Positions 41,817-51,947 are shown, counted from the stretch's first letter. The stretch: DNA of 58,483 bases from Sulfurimonas sp. (GCA_030949825.1 JAUZSC010000028.1:1-58483); one strand, 5' to 3'. Program-made: numbers and translations. Notes: generated by a model not told the origin, from the sequence alone.

Positions 41817-42307
41817 TTAAATTAATTGTTTTAGATGTTGATGGTTGTCTGAGTGATGGTAAACTTATTTATTCCTCAGATGCTATTGAGAGCAAAAGTT
41901 TTAATGTTAAAGATGGTCTTGGTATTACAACATGGATAAAGATGGGAAATCAAGTTGCAATTATTACAGGGAGAAACTCTACAATTGTAAAGAAAAGAGC
42001 AGATGAACTTGGTATACAGCATCTTTATCAGGGAATAAAAGATAAAGATAGAGTGCTTAAAGAACTAATAGAATCTCTCTCTTTAAATTTTTATGAAGTA
42101 GGAGCTATTGGTGATGATTTAAATGACTATAATATGCTCTGTCTTGTGGGAAGGAGTTTTACTCCTAATGATGGAAATTTTGAAATTAAAAACATTGTCA
42201 ATACTGTGCTTTCATGTAATGGTGGGCTAGGGGCTGTTAGAGAAATGATTGATACATTAGTCGATGAAAACGATCAAAGAGAAGCATTTATGAGTGTTTG
42301 GATATAA
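41813..42307 (+). CDS. kdsC: 3-deoxy-D-manno-octulosonate 8-phosphate phosphatase
   Basis: 164 residues, HAD superfamily without a cap domain. Motif I LIVLDVDGCLSDGKLIY, motif II IITGRNS and motif IV GAIGDDLNDYNML are intact. It releases Kdo for lipid A core synthesis. The following lptC and lptA genes are LPS export components, so this is an envelope unit. Confidence 0.94.
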   Translation: MIKLIVLDVDGCLSDGKLIYSSDAIESKSFNVKDGLGITTWIKMGNQVAIITGRNSTIVKKRADELGIQHLYQGIKDKDRVLKELIESLSLNFYEVGAIGDDLNDYNMLCLVGRSFTPNDGNFEIKNIVNTVLSCNGGLGAVREMIDTLVDENDQREAFMSVWI

Positions 42308-42309
42308 TA

Positions 42310-42828
42310 ATGAATATTAATCTTTTTTTTCTTTTTTTAATAGCTGGTTTATCTATAATATTCTTTTTATTTCAGCCAATACAACACATTAAAAAAAAAG
42401 CCACTGAGATTCCAACTTTAGAATTAGAAAATTTTAAATTATCTGAATTAGATACGAATGGGCTAACAAGCATAATGAATGGAAAAACTGGAAAAAAATT
42501 TCTAGATAGATATGTCATTACAAATATTGACTATACAGACAATACTAATAAGTATATTGCAAATATAAGATCTAATAATGCTTTGTATAAAAGTGATATT
42601 TTACACTTAGATGGTGATATTAAGTATTTTAGAGAAGATGGACTAAACTTTTTGACACAAAAGGCTAGTTACAATAAAAAAACGAGTGTTATGATTTCAT
42701 TGACAGATTACAAATCACAAATGAATCAAAATACTGTAACTGGAAGTTACTTTGAGTACAACAATGCCACTGGCATAACAAGATCAAAAAATGTAAAGAT
42801 AAATTATCAATTAAAAGAGAGAAAATAA
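42310..42828 (+). CDS. lptC: LPS export ABC transporter periplasmic protein LptC
   Basis: 172 residues from the ATG at 42310. One N-terminal membrane helix (LFFLFLIAGLSIIFFLF), then a periplasmic beta-jellyroll with repeated strands (ITNIDYTDNTNKYIANI, FLTQKASYNKKTSVMISL). Weak sequence similarity is normal for LptC. The call rests on fold pattern and on its place between kdsC and lptA, which it overlaps by one base. Confidence 0.85.
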   Translation: MNINLFFLFLIAGLSIIFFLFQPIQHIKKKATEIPTLELENFKLSELDTNGLTSIMNGKTGKKFLDRYVITNIDYTDNTNKYIANIRSNNALYKSDILHLDGDIKYFREDGLNFLTQKASYNKKTSVMISLTDYKSQMNQNTVTGSYFEYNNATGITRSKNVKINYQLKERK

Positions 42829-43307
42829 TGAAATATTTTATAGTACTGAGTCTATTTTTAACAATGAACATTTCTGCTGAAGAATTACAAGTAAAATCTG
42901 AATCCTTTTATGCTGATGAGAAAAAAGGAATTTCTATATTTAATGGAAATGTAAATATTATAAAATCTAACGATGAGCTTAATGCTTCTAAGGTTACAAT
43001 TTATACAGACAAAGATAATCAGCCAACAAAATTTGTCTCTGAGGGAAAATCTTCATTTAAAATTTTAACACAAGATGGTGTTCGTTACCAAGGGAAATCC
43101 CATAAAGTAGTTTATTATCCAAATAAAAAAGAATATCAGTTTTACGGAAATGTACACCTTATTCAAGTAGGTGAGAAAAAAGAAATTATTGGCGAAGAAG
43201 TTATTTTAAATACAATTAGCGGTAAAGCTCGAGCTAAAAGTTCTGAAAATGAGCCTGTTATTATGATTTTTAATATTAAAGAAAAGCCAAAAAAAGAGAT
43301 AAAATGA
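42828..43307 (+). CDS. lptA: LPS transport periplasmic protein LptA
   Basis: 159 residues. Signal peptide MKYFIVLSLFLTMNISA, then an OstA-like jellyroll (VKSESFYADEKKGISIFNGN, VTIYTDKDNQPTKFVSEGK, YYPNKKEYQFYGNVHLIQ). It bridges LPS across the periplasm between LptC and LptD. It overlaps engB by four bases. Confidence 0.9.
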   Translation: MKYFIVLSLFLTMNISAEELQVKSESFYADEKKGISIFNGNVNIIKSNDELNASKVTIYTDKDNQPTKFVSEGKSSFKILTQDGVRYQGKSHKVVYYPNKKEYQFYGNVHLIQVGEKKEIIGEEVILNTISGKARAKSSENEPVIMIFNIKEKPKKEIK

Positions 43308-43928
43308 TAGATATAATAGATGCAAAATTTATAACTTCTGCTCCTACCGTCAGTGGCGCTCCTGATTCTGAGCTGCAAGATGAAATTGTTTTTATGGCAC
43401 GCTCAAATGTTGGTAAAAGTTCACTTTTAAATGCTTTAACGAATCATAAGGGACTAGCAAAAGTATCTTCAACTCCAGGAAAGACGAAGCTAATCAATTA
43501 CTTTGATGTTACTTTTATAAACCGTGATGATTCTACAAAAAGTATCGCTAAATTCGTAGATCTTCCTGGTTTTGGTTATGCAAAAGTGTCTAAGTCTCAA
43601 AAACATAACTGGGAAAAGAATTTAACGGACTATATCTCACAAAGACAACAAATTAAACTTTTTATTCATCTTATAGACTGTAGACACCCTTATTTAGAGA
43701 TTGATACAGATGTAAATGACTTCTTGCAAAGTAATTGTGGAGAATCTCAGTATATTTTACAAATATTTACAAAAATAGATAAATTAAATCAAAAAGAACA
43801 AAGTGCTCTTAGGCGTAATTTTCCTAATGCCATGATGGTTTCAAGTTCTAAAAAAAAAAGGTATGCATAAAATTATACAAATTATTTATGATATTTTACA
43901 CGAGAATGTAGATGACAGTTCTTTATAA
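43304..43928 (+). CDS. engB: Ribosome biogenesis GTPase EngB/YsxC, frameshifted at the 3' end
   Basis: Repaired length is about 207 residues. All G motifs are present: G1 ARSNVGKSSLLNAL, G2 STPGKTKLINYF, G3 DLPGFGYAKVSK, G4 FTKIDKLN. It assists 50S assembly and is usually essential. An A9 at about 43851-43859 changes the frame; with the correct length the end reads SSSKKKGMHKIIQIIYDIL and stops at 43926-43928. That end overlaps the next gene by 17 bases. Confidence 0.92.
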
Positions 43929-44375
43929 AAAGGCTTCTCTTTGCGATATAGACTCTATGCAAAAACTTGTTGTACCAGAAGTAGAGTCAGGGATTATACT
44001 TGAGCGAAGTTCTGACGAAATGGCTACAAATATTCGCTCTTATACGCTTGCCTTAGTAGATGATGTAATTATCGGATTTTGTGCACTTCATATTCATGCC
44101 GCTTCACTAGCAGAGATAAGATCCCTTATTGTAAGTGAAGAATTAAGAGGCAAAAAAAAATAGGTGAAAATCTTATTCATAAGTGTGTCGAAGAAGCTCG
44201 TGATTTAGGCTTAAAAAGGCTTTTATCATTAACCTATAAAAAATCTTTTTTTGAAAACCTTGGCTTTTTTGAAATTAGTAAAGAATCTATACCTGAACAT
44301 AAAATTTGGGCAGATTGTATTAAATGTAAACTTTTTCCAGTATGCAACGAAGTATCACTCATAAAAAACCTATAA
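43912..44375 (+). CDS. argA: N-acetylglutamate synthase-type GNAT acetyltransferase (ArgA), frameshifted
   Basis: Repaired length is about 154 residues. The short stand-alone NAGS type: LAEIRSLIVSEELRGKK, the acetyl-CoA loop, then GENLIHKCVEEARDLGLKRL, LTYKKSFFENLGF and a Cys-containing end (IWADCIKCKLFPVC) typical of this subfamily. It makes N-acetylglutamate, the first step of arginine synthesis. An A8 at about 44154-44161 creates a false stop at 44163; seven As rejoins KKIGENLIHK, and the gene ends at 44373-44375. Confidence 0.85.
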
Positions 44376-44426
44376 AAAACTCTATAATTTATATGGTATT
44401 ATTTATCATATATGAGAGTTTAAGTA

Positions 44427-44798
44427 GTGTTTATTTATTTTTTCCCACCCTTGCTTGGTGTCTTATTTGTACTTTTAATAAATGCCCTTAATAAAGAAGA
44501 TACATTCATGGTTGTGCTTCTTAGCTTTTGTTTAGTGATTTTTGAAGCAGACAAGGGCTATATTCTTTTTACATCTGTTATTTATCTTCTTTTAGTGTAT
44601 AAATTTATTTTACCTAAAATTATGCAAGCTACAGATTGTGCATCTTGTATTAAAATGTCATCAGTTGTTTTAGCCTATATTGGGTTTTATTTCTTTAATG
44701 CCTTGCTTTCAAGTATATTTTTATTAGAAGTACCAAATATTAGCTACTATATAATTTACTATATAGTAATTGAATTTTTTATTGTGAGTTTATTATGA
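44427..44798 (+). CDS. Small membrane protein upstream of PBP2 (MreD-like position)
   Basis: 123 residues with a GTG start and four hydrophobic segments (FFPPLLGVLFVLLINAL, FMVVLLSFCLVIFEA, SVIYLLLVYKFIL, YIIYYIVIEFFIVSLL). It overlaps the PBP2 gene by four bases. In many bacteria mreD sits just before mrdA; this protein has the size and hydropathy for a short MreD, but no sequence signature lets me confirm it. Confidence 0.55.
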   Translation: MFIYFFPPLLGVLFVLLINALNKEDTFMVVLLSFCLVIFEADKGYILFTSVIYLLLVYKFILPKIMQATDCASCIKMSSVVLAYIGFYFFNALLSSIFLLEVPNISYYIIYYIVIEFFIVSLL

Positions 44799-46592
44799 AA
44801 ATTAAGTTTATATTATTTATCTTTATTTCTATATGGTTGGCCTTAATAGTGAGAGTTTTTTTCTTAGCTGTTGAGTCAAATACTTACTACGCTAAACTTT
44901 CAATCAACAATACTCTGAAAAAAGAAAAAATAGCACCTGTTAGGGGTGAAATAGTAGATAATAAAAACAGACCCATTGCTATAAATAAGCTTGGTTTTAA
45001 AATCCAACTTAAACCACATTTACTTTACAAAAAGAATCTTTCTATTTTTAATGAAGAAGTAGATAATTTATTAAGACTTTTACCACATTTAAAACGGGAG
45101 AAAATTCTTAAAGCATATAAAAAGAAGGACTCTTATTATAACCATAACTTTATTGATATTGTTCATTTTGTTTCATTTAAGGATATTATATCTGTTTATA
45201 CAGAGCTCAATTTAAGAGAAAATCTTAATATTGTCTCTGCACCTAAGCGTTATTATCCATATAAAGAGACAAGCGCACATGTAATTGGTTATGTCTCTCG
45301 TGCCAATAAGAAAGATGTCGAAAATGACAAACTTCTTAATTTAATTGGCTATGCGGGTAAGATGGGGATTGAGAAGCAGTATAACAGCTTTCTTCAAGGA
45401 AAGGCAGGTTTTCGAGAAATCAAAATTAATGCAAAAAATCAAGAGATACAAGAAATTTCACATCAAAATGCACAAGAACATAAAAAACTTACTTTAGAGC
45501 TTGATATAGAGTTAGAAAAATATATTGGAACATTTTTTGAGCATAAGGCAGGGGCTGTCGTTGTAATGGATGTAAATGGATCAATATTAGCAGCAAGTAG
45601 TTACCCTGCATACGATTTAAACCTATTTGTTTCAGGTATGTCGCATGCTGTTTATGACAAGCTTGTTCAAAATATCGAAAATCCATTTACAAATAAAATA
45701 ATTAATGGTCTCTACCCTCCTGGATCAACAATTAAGACAGGGCTAGGACTTGTATATATAACAACAGACCTAAGTGAAAAATGGTCGTTCACATGTAAGT
45801 CACACCTCCCTCTTGGTGGAAGAATCTTTAGGTGCTGGAAGAAAAAAGGACATAAAAAGACAAGTATCACAAAAGCAATACGCGAAAGTTGTGATGATTA
45901 TTTCTATAAGGGTAGTCTCATTGTTGGAAATAGAAAAATGAGTGAGGGGCTTAAACGCTACGGCTTAGGTACAAAAACAGGAGTAGACTTACCAAATGAA
46001 TTTATAGGTGTAGTACCATCTCGTGCATGGAAAATGAAAAAATATAATCGAATATGGAGTATAGGTGAAACTGCAAATACATCTATCGGTCAAGGTGATT
46101 TTCTTGTAACACCCTTACAAATTGCTCAGTTTACAGCTTTAATGGCAACAGGAAAACTCCCAACTCCTCATTTTGCAAAATATATAGGTGAAGAAAAATA
46201 CAAAATACAGCTTAAAGATGTTCTTAATCAAGATGAAAAAGATAAACTTCCTATCATTCAAAAGGCAATGTATGAGGTTTGTAATAATCCTAGGGGTACA
46301 GGAACGCATTATCTAAGTAGTAAAATAGAAATCGCAGGAAAAACGGGAACTGCACAAGTTGTGGCAATCAAGCAAGATATTAAAAAAAAGAAGAATGGAA
46401 CATGAAATAACATATTATAACCGCTCTCATGCTTGGTTTACTTCATACGGTCCTTACGAAAAACCAAAATACATTGTAATGGTAATGATAGAACATGGAG
46501 GTCATGGTGGTGCTGCAGCAGGAACAATAGTCTCAAGTATTTATAACAAGTTAGTAGAATTAGGGTATATAGATAAAAAATATCTAAAATAA
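44795..46592 (+). CDS. mrdA: Penicillin-binding protein 2 (elongation transpeptidase), one frameshift
   Basis: Repaired length is about 599 residues. An N-terminal membrane helix is followed by a dimerisation domain (IAPVRGEIVDNKNRPIA) and the transpeptidase with SxxK in PPGSTIKTGL, SxN-type SCDDYFYKG and KTG in IAGKTGTAQV. It synthesises lateral peptidoglycan crosslinks with RodA. An A8 at about 46381-46388 shifts the frame; with seven it reads DIKKRRMEHEITYYNRSH and ends at 46592. It is the last gene of the envelope operon. Confidence 0.93.
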
Positions 46593-46609
46593 CCCTAGTA
46601 GAACTATAT

Positions 46610-47540
46610 TTACACGAGTGAGTTTTGGATAAATAATCCTAAAATAATAAGTAGGAATATCCCACCTGCTTTATTATAAAGTTTATTTGCAAGAATAAAG
46701 AGTAATGTAACAGAAGCTGCTACCATTATTATCATATCAAAGACTGTATCTGTCATGTTAATATTAAGTGGATTAATAAGTGAGGCTGCACCTAAAACCA
46801 TAGAAAAGTTAGCTACATTAGACCCAATGATATTTCCTATACTCATTTCAGCATTACCTTTTTTTAACAGCAACAAGAGATACTACTAGCTCAGGAAGCG
46901 ATGTTCCCAAAGAAATAAGAAAGATACCTATAATCCATTCACTGATACCAAACTCACGGGCTATGTTGGTACCGCTTTCTATTACAAAATTTGCTCCACC
47001 GATAGTTAATGCAAAACCGATTAAAAGAAGTACTACCGTTTTAGTCCAGTTGAATTTCTCAGATGCTAAGTCATCGTTAACTTCTCCAGCTAAGTCATCT
47101 TTTGCATCTGTAAATAGATATACCAAAAATGAGACCATGAGTAAGAGATAAAACAGACCATCAATACGCCCAATAACTCCATCTTGAATCATTATAAAGA
47201 ACATAATAACAGGAACAATAACCCACGCACTATCTTGTGCAAATAGATTTCTCTTTGGATTCATTTTTTTAGCAATCATAAAAACAATACCAAGAACAAG
47301 TGTAATGTTGAAAATAACACTTCCAATAACATTGGCTACTGCCATATCACTTTTACCTTGACTCGATGCCATCATAGATGCTGCCATCTCTGGTAGTGAA
47401 GTACCAAAAGCTATAAGAGTTGCACCAATAACAAAATGAGATATTTTGTAATGCAAGGCTATTCTTTCTGATTCTTTTATTATAAAATCAGCTCCGTAAA
47501 TTAAAGCTGACATAGCAGCAATAAAAATTATAAAATCCAT
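46610..47540 (-). CDS. CaCA-family Na+/Ca2+ (cation) antiporter, one frameshift
   Basis: Repaired length is about 310 residues. Two inverted alpha repeats carry GTSLPEMAASMMAS and GTSLPELVVSLVAV, each followed by SVIFNITLV or GNIIGSNVANFS, the ion-binding signatures of YrbG-type exchangers. About ten membrane helices. A T7 on the plus strand at about 46859-46865 (A7 on the coding strand) breaks the second repeat between AVKK and GNAEMSIGNIIG. Its start lies three bases after the ybeY stop. Confidence 0.88.
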
Positions 47541-47543
47541 AGA

Positions 47544-47969
47544 TTATCCTTCTTCTTGTGTTCTAATTATTAAACTTTTTGGTAATGAAAACTTTTTTAT
47601 TAACTTTTTTTCTTCTTCTCTCATCTCACCATTATCTATTTCATGGTCAAATCCTAGTAAATGCAGTAAACCATGTATGAAGAGTAGGGTAGTTTCATCA
47701 CTTTGTGTATGTGATAATTCTTTTGCCTTTTCTATGACATGAGAAGATGAGATAACAATACTTCCTAGTGGAGACATGGGCATGTCTTCATAAGGGAAGC
47801 TTAGTACATCAGTAGATGTATCAATATTTCTATATTGTTTGTTTATACTTTGGATTTCTTCTTCTGTTGTAATAATAAGCTCAATCTCTTTGCTTGTAAA
47901 GAGATTAGCAATAGTATTGAGAAGTTTTTCGTCAATTAGTAGAGCGGTTCTATTGTCAAGTTCAATCAA
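47544..47969 (-). CDS. ybeY: Endoribonuclease YbeY (16S rRNA maturation)
   Basis: 141 residues. The zinc site HGLLHLLGFDHE (H-x3-H-x5-H) is intact, preceded by VLSFPYED and LGSIVISS. Involved in 3' maturation of 16S rRNA and ribosome quality control. It uses a TTG start six bases after the stop of the YjfB-like gene, so the two are coupled. Confidence 0.92.
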   Translation of the reverse strand: MIELDNRTALLIDEKLLNTIANLFTSKEIELIITTEEEIQSINKQYRNIDTSTDVLSFPYEDMPMSPLGSIVISSSHVIEKAKELSHTQSDETTLLFIHGLLHLLGFDHEIDNGEMREEEKKLIKKFSLPKSLIIRTQEEG

Positions 47970-47975
47970 AAGAGT

Positions 47976-48156
47976 TTATGCAGATACATTGAGTGTATTA
48001 CCTAAACCTGTTTTTTGAGCTGATACTTGCTTTGATTGTTCATTTGCACTTTCTAGTATTTTTAAAGTGGCTCTCTCTTTTACATCGATAGCTTTTTTTT
48101 AACACATCTACTTGAACTGCAGCTACATCCGTGCTTGTTGAAGATGATATTGCCAT
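47976..48156 (-). CDS. YjfB-like putative motility protein, frameshifted
   Basis: Hidden small gene of about 60 residues. From the ATG complementary to 48154-48156 it reads MAISSSTSTDVAAVQVDVLKK. An A8 (plus-strand T run at about 48094-48101) then breaks the frame. One base fewer gives KAIDVKERATLKILESAN and an end in GNTLNVSA with a stop at 47976-47978. This short Gln/Ala-rich helix with a Gly-Asn-x-Leu-Asn end resembles YjfB-family proteins associated with flagellar genes. No function is established. A ribosome site (AAAGGA) precedes it. Confidence 0.55.
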
Positions 48157-48237
48157 AATAAATCCTTTATTTGCATTTTTTACATTATATAGCGAATGAT
48201 GTAAGTAAAAGCTTAAATAAAATGCTAAAATTCTTTT

Positions 48238-48912
48238 ATGAATAAAATAATAAAAAAAGCAGTGTGTGTTATGAGCGGTGGAATGGACTCTACTTTGAGT
48301 GCATCTATGATGAAAAAAGATGGATATGAGATTATTGCTGTTCATTTTAATTACGCGCAAAGAACACAAGACAAAGAGTTGGAATGTTTTCATAGAATTT
48401 GTGATAACTTAAAAATTGTAAAAAAATATGTACTCGATTTAGATTTTTTTAAACAACTCGGAGCATCTGCATTGACAGATAAAAGTATAGATGTACCCAT
48501 AACAGGAATTGAAGAAGGTGTACCAATTACTTATGTTCCATTTCGCAATGGTATTTTTTTAAGTATGGCAGCCGCTATTGCAGAAAAAGAAGGGGCAAGC
48601 GCAATTAGCATAGGAGTAGTTGAAGAAGACAGTAGTGGCTACCCCGATTGTAGGGCATCGTATATAAAAAGTATGCAAGAGAGTATTAACCTTGGTACAA
48701 AAGACACAACAAACATAACTATACATATGCCACTAGTCAGCCTGCAAAAATCTCAAATAGTACAAAAATCTCTCGAACTCGCTGTACCCTTAGAGTTAAC
48801 ATGGAGTTGTTATAAAAATGAAGATAAGGCTTGTGGGATTTGTGACAGTTGCAGACTTAGACTTAATGGTTTTAAGATAGCTAAAGTAAACGACCCTATA
48901 ATATATGAATAA
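48238..48912 (+). CDS. queC: 7-cyano-7-deazaguanine synthase
   Basis: 224 residues. PP-loop motif VMSGGMDSTLSASM and the zinc-binding C-x8-C-x2-C-x2-C cluster (CYKNEDKACGICDSCRLRL) near the end. It makes preQ0 in the queuosine pathway. It is divergent from the YjfB-like/ybeY group and overlaps the next gene by eight bases. Confidence 0.96.
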   Translation: MNKIIKKAVCVMSGGMDSTLSASMMKKDGYEIIAVHFNYAQRTQDKELECFHRICDNLKIVKKYVLDLDFFKQLGASALTDKSIDVPITGIEEGVPITYVPFRNGIFLSMAAAIAEKEGASAISIGVVEEDSSGYPDCRASYIKSMQESINLGTKDTTNITIHMPLVSLQKSQIVQKSLELAVPLELTWSCYKNEDKACGICDSCRLRLNGFKIAKVNDPIIYE

Positions 48913-49570
48913 GCTCTTTGTTTATGATAATTTTATAGTGAATCATCGTATAAATAAAAATATGAAGCATAGCTACATTAGTCTTATCAATGAGAGTGAG
49001 ATCTTGCTGAAAACACCGCATGTAAGTCAAAAGTTCATTCATAGTCTTTTAGAGTCAAAAAAAGAATGGATACATAAACAGATACTTAAGGCTCAGAACA
49101 ATAAAGCACTTCAAGTGAATCTAGAAGATGAAGCAATACTTTTTGGAGAAATTTATTCTATAGATAGCTTAGAAGTAATAGATCTTAGAAAAAAACTAGA
49201 AAAAATAAAAATTACTTCACGCGAAAAAATAATCAAAGGTTATAATATATTTTATAAAGAGTATTCAAATGAATATATAACACCAAGGGTGGAGTATTTT
49301 TCAAATCTCATGGGATACCGATACAAAGAAATAAAATATAGAAAAATGAAAAGCAGGTGGGGAAGTTGTAGTTGGGCAGGAGTATTGACTTTTAACACAG
49401 AACTTATGAAAGTCAAAAAAGAATTAATTGATTATGTAGTAGTACATGAATTAGCCCATTTAAAGCATATGAACCATTCAAAAGATTTTCATTCTCTCGT
49501 AGACTTGTATCTACCGCAATCCAAGACTTATAGAAAAGCCTTGAAAAACATAAGAATAGCTACTTTTTAA
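48905..49570 (+). CDS. YgjP/DUF45-family zinc metallopeptidase-like protein
   Basis: 221 residues. The metal motif VVHELAHLKHMNHSKDFH (HExxH...H) sits in the C-terminal half, preceded by KMKSRWGSCSWAGVLTFN, both hallmarks of the family. Substrate unknown; members resemble the M48-like protease core found alongside some SprT proteins. Its end overlaps the GH-like gene by 11 bases on the opposite strand. Confidence 0.88.
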   Translation: MNKLFVYDNFIVNHRINKNMKHSYISLINESEILLKTPHVSQKFIHSLLESKKEWIHKQILKAQNNKALQVNLEDEAILFGEIYSIDSLEVIDLRKKLEKIKITSREKIIKGYNIFYKEYSNEYITPRVEYFSNLMGYRYKEIKYRKMKSRWGSCSWAGVLTFNTELMKVKKELIDYVVVHELAHLKHMNHSKDFHSLVDLYLPQSKTYRKALKNIRIATF

Positions 49571-50795
49571 AATAATTCATGTGATACCTGCTCGAGGGTG
49601 ACCACATCATCCATCCATTTGTTTGCATTTTCTCAGACGCTCTTATTTGCTCGGTGACTTCAAACTTTTTATAAGGACGGCGTGTATGCGCATAATCTTT
49701 AAAGTATTGCAACCAAGGGCGTATACGGCTTGGACTAATAATATTCTCAACATGTTTTATGCTTTTGTAAATAACAATAAAAGGATATGAAGATGGATTT
49801 TTTTTGCCAAAAGACCCTCTTGCAAAACCTGATGGATACAACATAGGTGCTAAATAATCAGCGTGCTCAGCTAAACTCTTAACTGTTTGTCCTATTCCGT
49901 TATCACCTTTTTTTGTCCAAAGAATATTCCCGTAAGTATCAACTGATATATAAACACCGTACTTTTTCAACTTCATTTTAGCAGAATCTAAAAATGTAGA
50001 GATTGCTTCAACTCTATTTTCTTGCGTGTTTTCTTGTGAAAATTGTAAGTCTGTTTTTGCAGGAAAACGAATATAGTCAAAATTTATCTCATCAAACCCA
50101 ACCTTTGCCGCTTCTTCTGCCATAGAAATTGCATAGTCATGACTTCTTTTATCATATGGATCAACCCAAGCCATCTTGTCATGGTTCCTCCAAATCTCAC
50201 CTTTTTTATTTCTAATAGCATAGTTAGGATTATTTGAAGCCTGAAGTTCATCCTTAAAAGTCACTATTCTAGCAATGGTATAAATATTTTTTGATTTTAA
50301 AAGCTTCATAAATTTTTGTATATTTCTGTTTGTTCGTTGTTTATGCGCTCCATAACTGTTAGCTTGAGCAAATGATGTTTTGTAAAGTGTTGAGCCATAT
50401 TCATTTTTAATATCGACCACAATTGCATTTACTTCTTTAGTATCAATGATTTGAAGAATCTTCTTCATTGTTTGAGAGTTTCCACTCGCACGCCAAAATG
50501 TTAAATAAAGAGCTTTTACATTAATAGATTCTAATTCAAAGCTAGTTTTATTTTCATCATTTTTAAGCTGAAGTCCTCTGTAGCCATATGATTTGATATG
50601 AGCTGTTTTTTCATCCGTATGTAAGAAAAAGTTCCCCTCTTCATCACTCTTTACAGTCAATGAAGAGTCGCTAATCATAGCTCCATGAATAGGCTTAGAT
50701 GTTGTTTTATCAATAACTACACCAGAAAAAGATGCAAAAAGCAGCGATTGAAAAAGGATTGAAGTTAAAAGAAGTTTATTCAAGTTGTATCTCAT
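49560..50795 (-). CDS. Putative glycoside hydrolase-like protein (DUF4015 type) with carboxypeptidase-regulatory-like domain
   Basis: 411 residues. Signal peptide MRYNLNKLLLTSILFQSLLFA. A small beta domain (FSGVVIDKTTSKPIHGAMI, about residues 22-90) resembles the carboxypeptidase regulatory fold. A TIM-barrel-like domain follows, with ALYLTFWRASGN, NAIVVDIKNEYGS, VGFDEINFDYIRFPA (a likely catalytic region) and YISVDTYGNI. Substrate unknown. It lies three bases downstream of the TRAP receptor gene. Confidence 0.78.
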   Translation of the reverse strand: MRYNLNKLLLTSILFQSLLFASFSGVVIDKTTSKPIHGAMISDSSLTVKSDEEGNFFLHTDEKTAHIKSYGYRGLQLKNDENKTSFELESINVKALYLTFWRASGNSQTMKKILQIIDTKEVNAIVVDIKNEYGSTLYKTSFAQANSYGAHKQRTNRNIQKFMKLLKSKNIYTIARIVTFKDELQASNNPNYAIRNKKGEIWRNHDKMAWVDPYDKRSHDYAISMAEEAAKVGFDEINFDYIRFPAKTDLQFSQENTQENRVEAISTFLDSAKMKLKKYGVYISVDTYGNILWTKKGDNGIGQTVKSLAEHADYLAPMLYPSGFARGSFGKKNPSSYPFIVIYKSIKHVENIISPSRIRPWLQYFKDYAHTRRPYKKFEVTEQIRASEKMQTNGWMMWSPSSRYHMNYFKK

Positions 50796-50798
50796 ATT

Positions 50799-51935
50799 TT
50801 ATGACCTTTGGTTTAGAAAATAACGCAAACTTGTGTCGCTCCATTCTTTTGATAAATGTAAGTATTTATCTATAGAATTGTAGACTTTAGCAAAGTCTTC
50901 ATTGTTAGCACTGAGTTCTGTAACAACTTCACCTAAGGCTATCTTACCAGCATCTATGACATCTTTTGGATACTGCATTATATTTACATTTAAGTTCTTA
51001 AGTTCTTGGAATGCATGAATATTTTGCGCATGAAATTCATAGGTCATATTTGAATTCATCTCACTCGATGCTACTTCTATCATAGCCTTGTGCTCAGATA
51101 CAAGTTTATTCCATGAGCCTTTGTTAAATGTTAGCTCTAAAATAGAACCCGGTTCATGCCAACCGGAGTAATAATAAGGTGCAATTTTATAAAAACCCAT
51201 CTTTATATCAAGAGCAGGACCAACCCATTCTGTAGCATCTATAACACCACGCTCGAGCGAAGTGTATATATCTCCGGCAGGTAAAAGAATGGGGTTTACA
51301 CCCATTTTAGAAAATACCTCACCTCCAAGACCAGGAATTCGCATCTTTAAGCCTTGCATATCTACTAGAGAATTAATTGGTTTTCTAAACCATCCACCCA
51401 TCTGTATATTTGTATTTCCACCCATAAAAGGGTAAAGATTGTATCTGTCGTATTGTTCGCGCCATAAGTCAAGTCCACCACCAAAGAGCATCCAAGAATT
51501 AATTTCTTCTGCAGTAAACCCAAAGGGAATCCCACTATAAAGTGAAAAAGCGGAGTTTTTACCTTTCCAATAATACGGACCTGAGTGAAACGCATCAATC
51601 TGTCCACTCGAACAAGCGTCAAACACAGCTAAAGCAGGAACAAGTGTATTTTTAGGGTAGAGCTTGATTTCTAAACTTCCTCCACTAATATCTTTAATCC
51701 TTTTAGCAAACCGCTCGACTCCTATACCCATAATAGGAAAATGTGCCGGCCAACTTGTTGCAAGTTTTATTATAGTTTTTTTGCCTCTGTTGATATTTAC
51801 ATGTTTCGTGTCTTTGTCTTTCGCGCTAGGATGCTTAGAGTAGTCTATGGCTTGACGATTGCTTTCATTGCATCCACCTAGAGCTAAGGCAGCAGATGTT
51901 GCAGTGGCAGTTGTTAAAAAGTTTCTTCGGTTCAT
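50799..51935 (-). CDS. TRAP transporter solute-binding protein (DctP family), Tat-like lipoprotein signal
   Basis: 378 residues. The N-terminus MNRRNFLTTATATSAALALG carries an RR motif and is followed by GC, so it is probably a Tat-exported lipoprotein. Features of DctP include LATSWPAHFPIMGIGVERFA, the ligand-binding Arg region KMRIPGLGGEVFSKMG and VIDATEWVGPALD. It captures organic acids for TRAP uptake. No DctQ or DctM genes are in the window, so it is an orphan receptor here. Confidence 0.85.
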   Translation of the reverse strand: MNRRNFLTTATATSAALALGGCNESNRQAIDYSKHPSAKDKDTKHVNINRGKKTIIKLATSWPAHFPIMGIGVERFAKRIKDISGGSLEIKLYPKNTLVPALAVFDACSSGQIDAFHSGPYYWKGKNSAFSLYSGIPFGFTAEEINSWMLFGGGLDLWREQYDRYNLYPFMGGNTNIQMGGWFRKPINSLVDMQGLKMRIPGLGGEVFSKMGVNPILLPAGDIYTSLERGVIDATEWVGPALDIKMGFYKIAPYYYSGWHEPGSILELTFNKGSWNKLVSEHKAMIEVASSEMNSNMTYEFHAQNIHAFQELKNLNVNIMQYPKDVIDAGKIALGEVVTELSANNEDFAKVYNSIDKYLHLSKEWSDTSLRYFLNQRS

Positions 51936-51947
51936 TGTATTAAGGTC

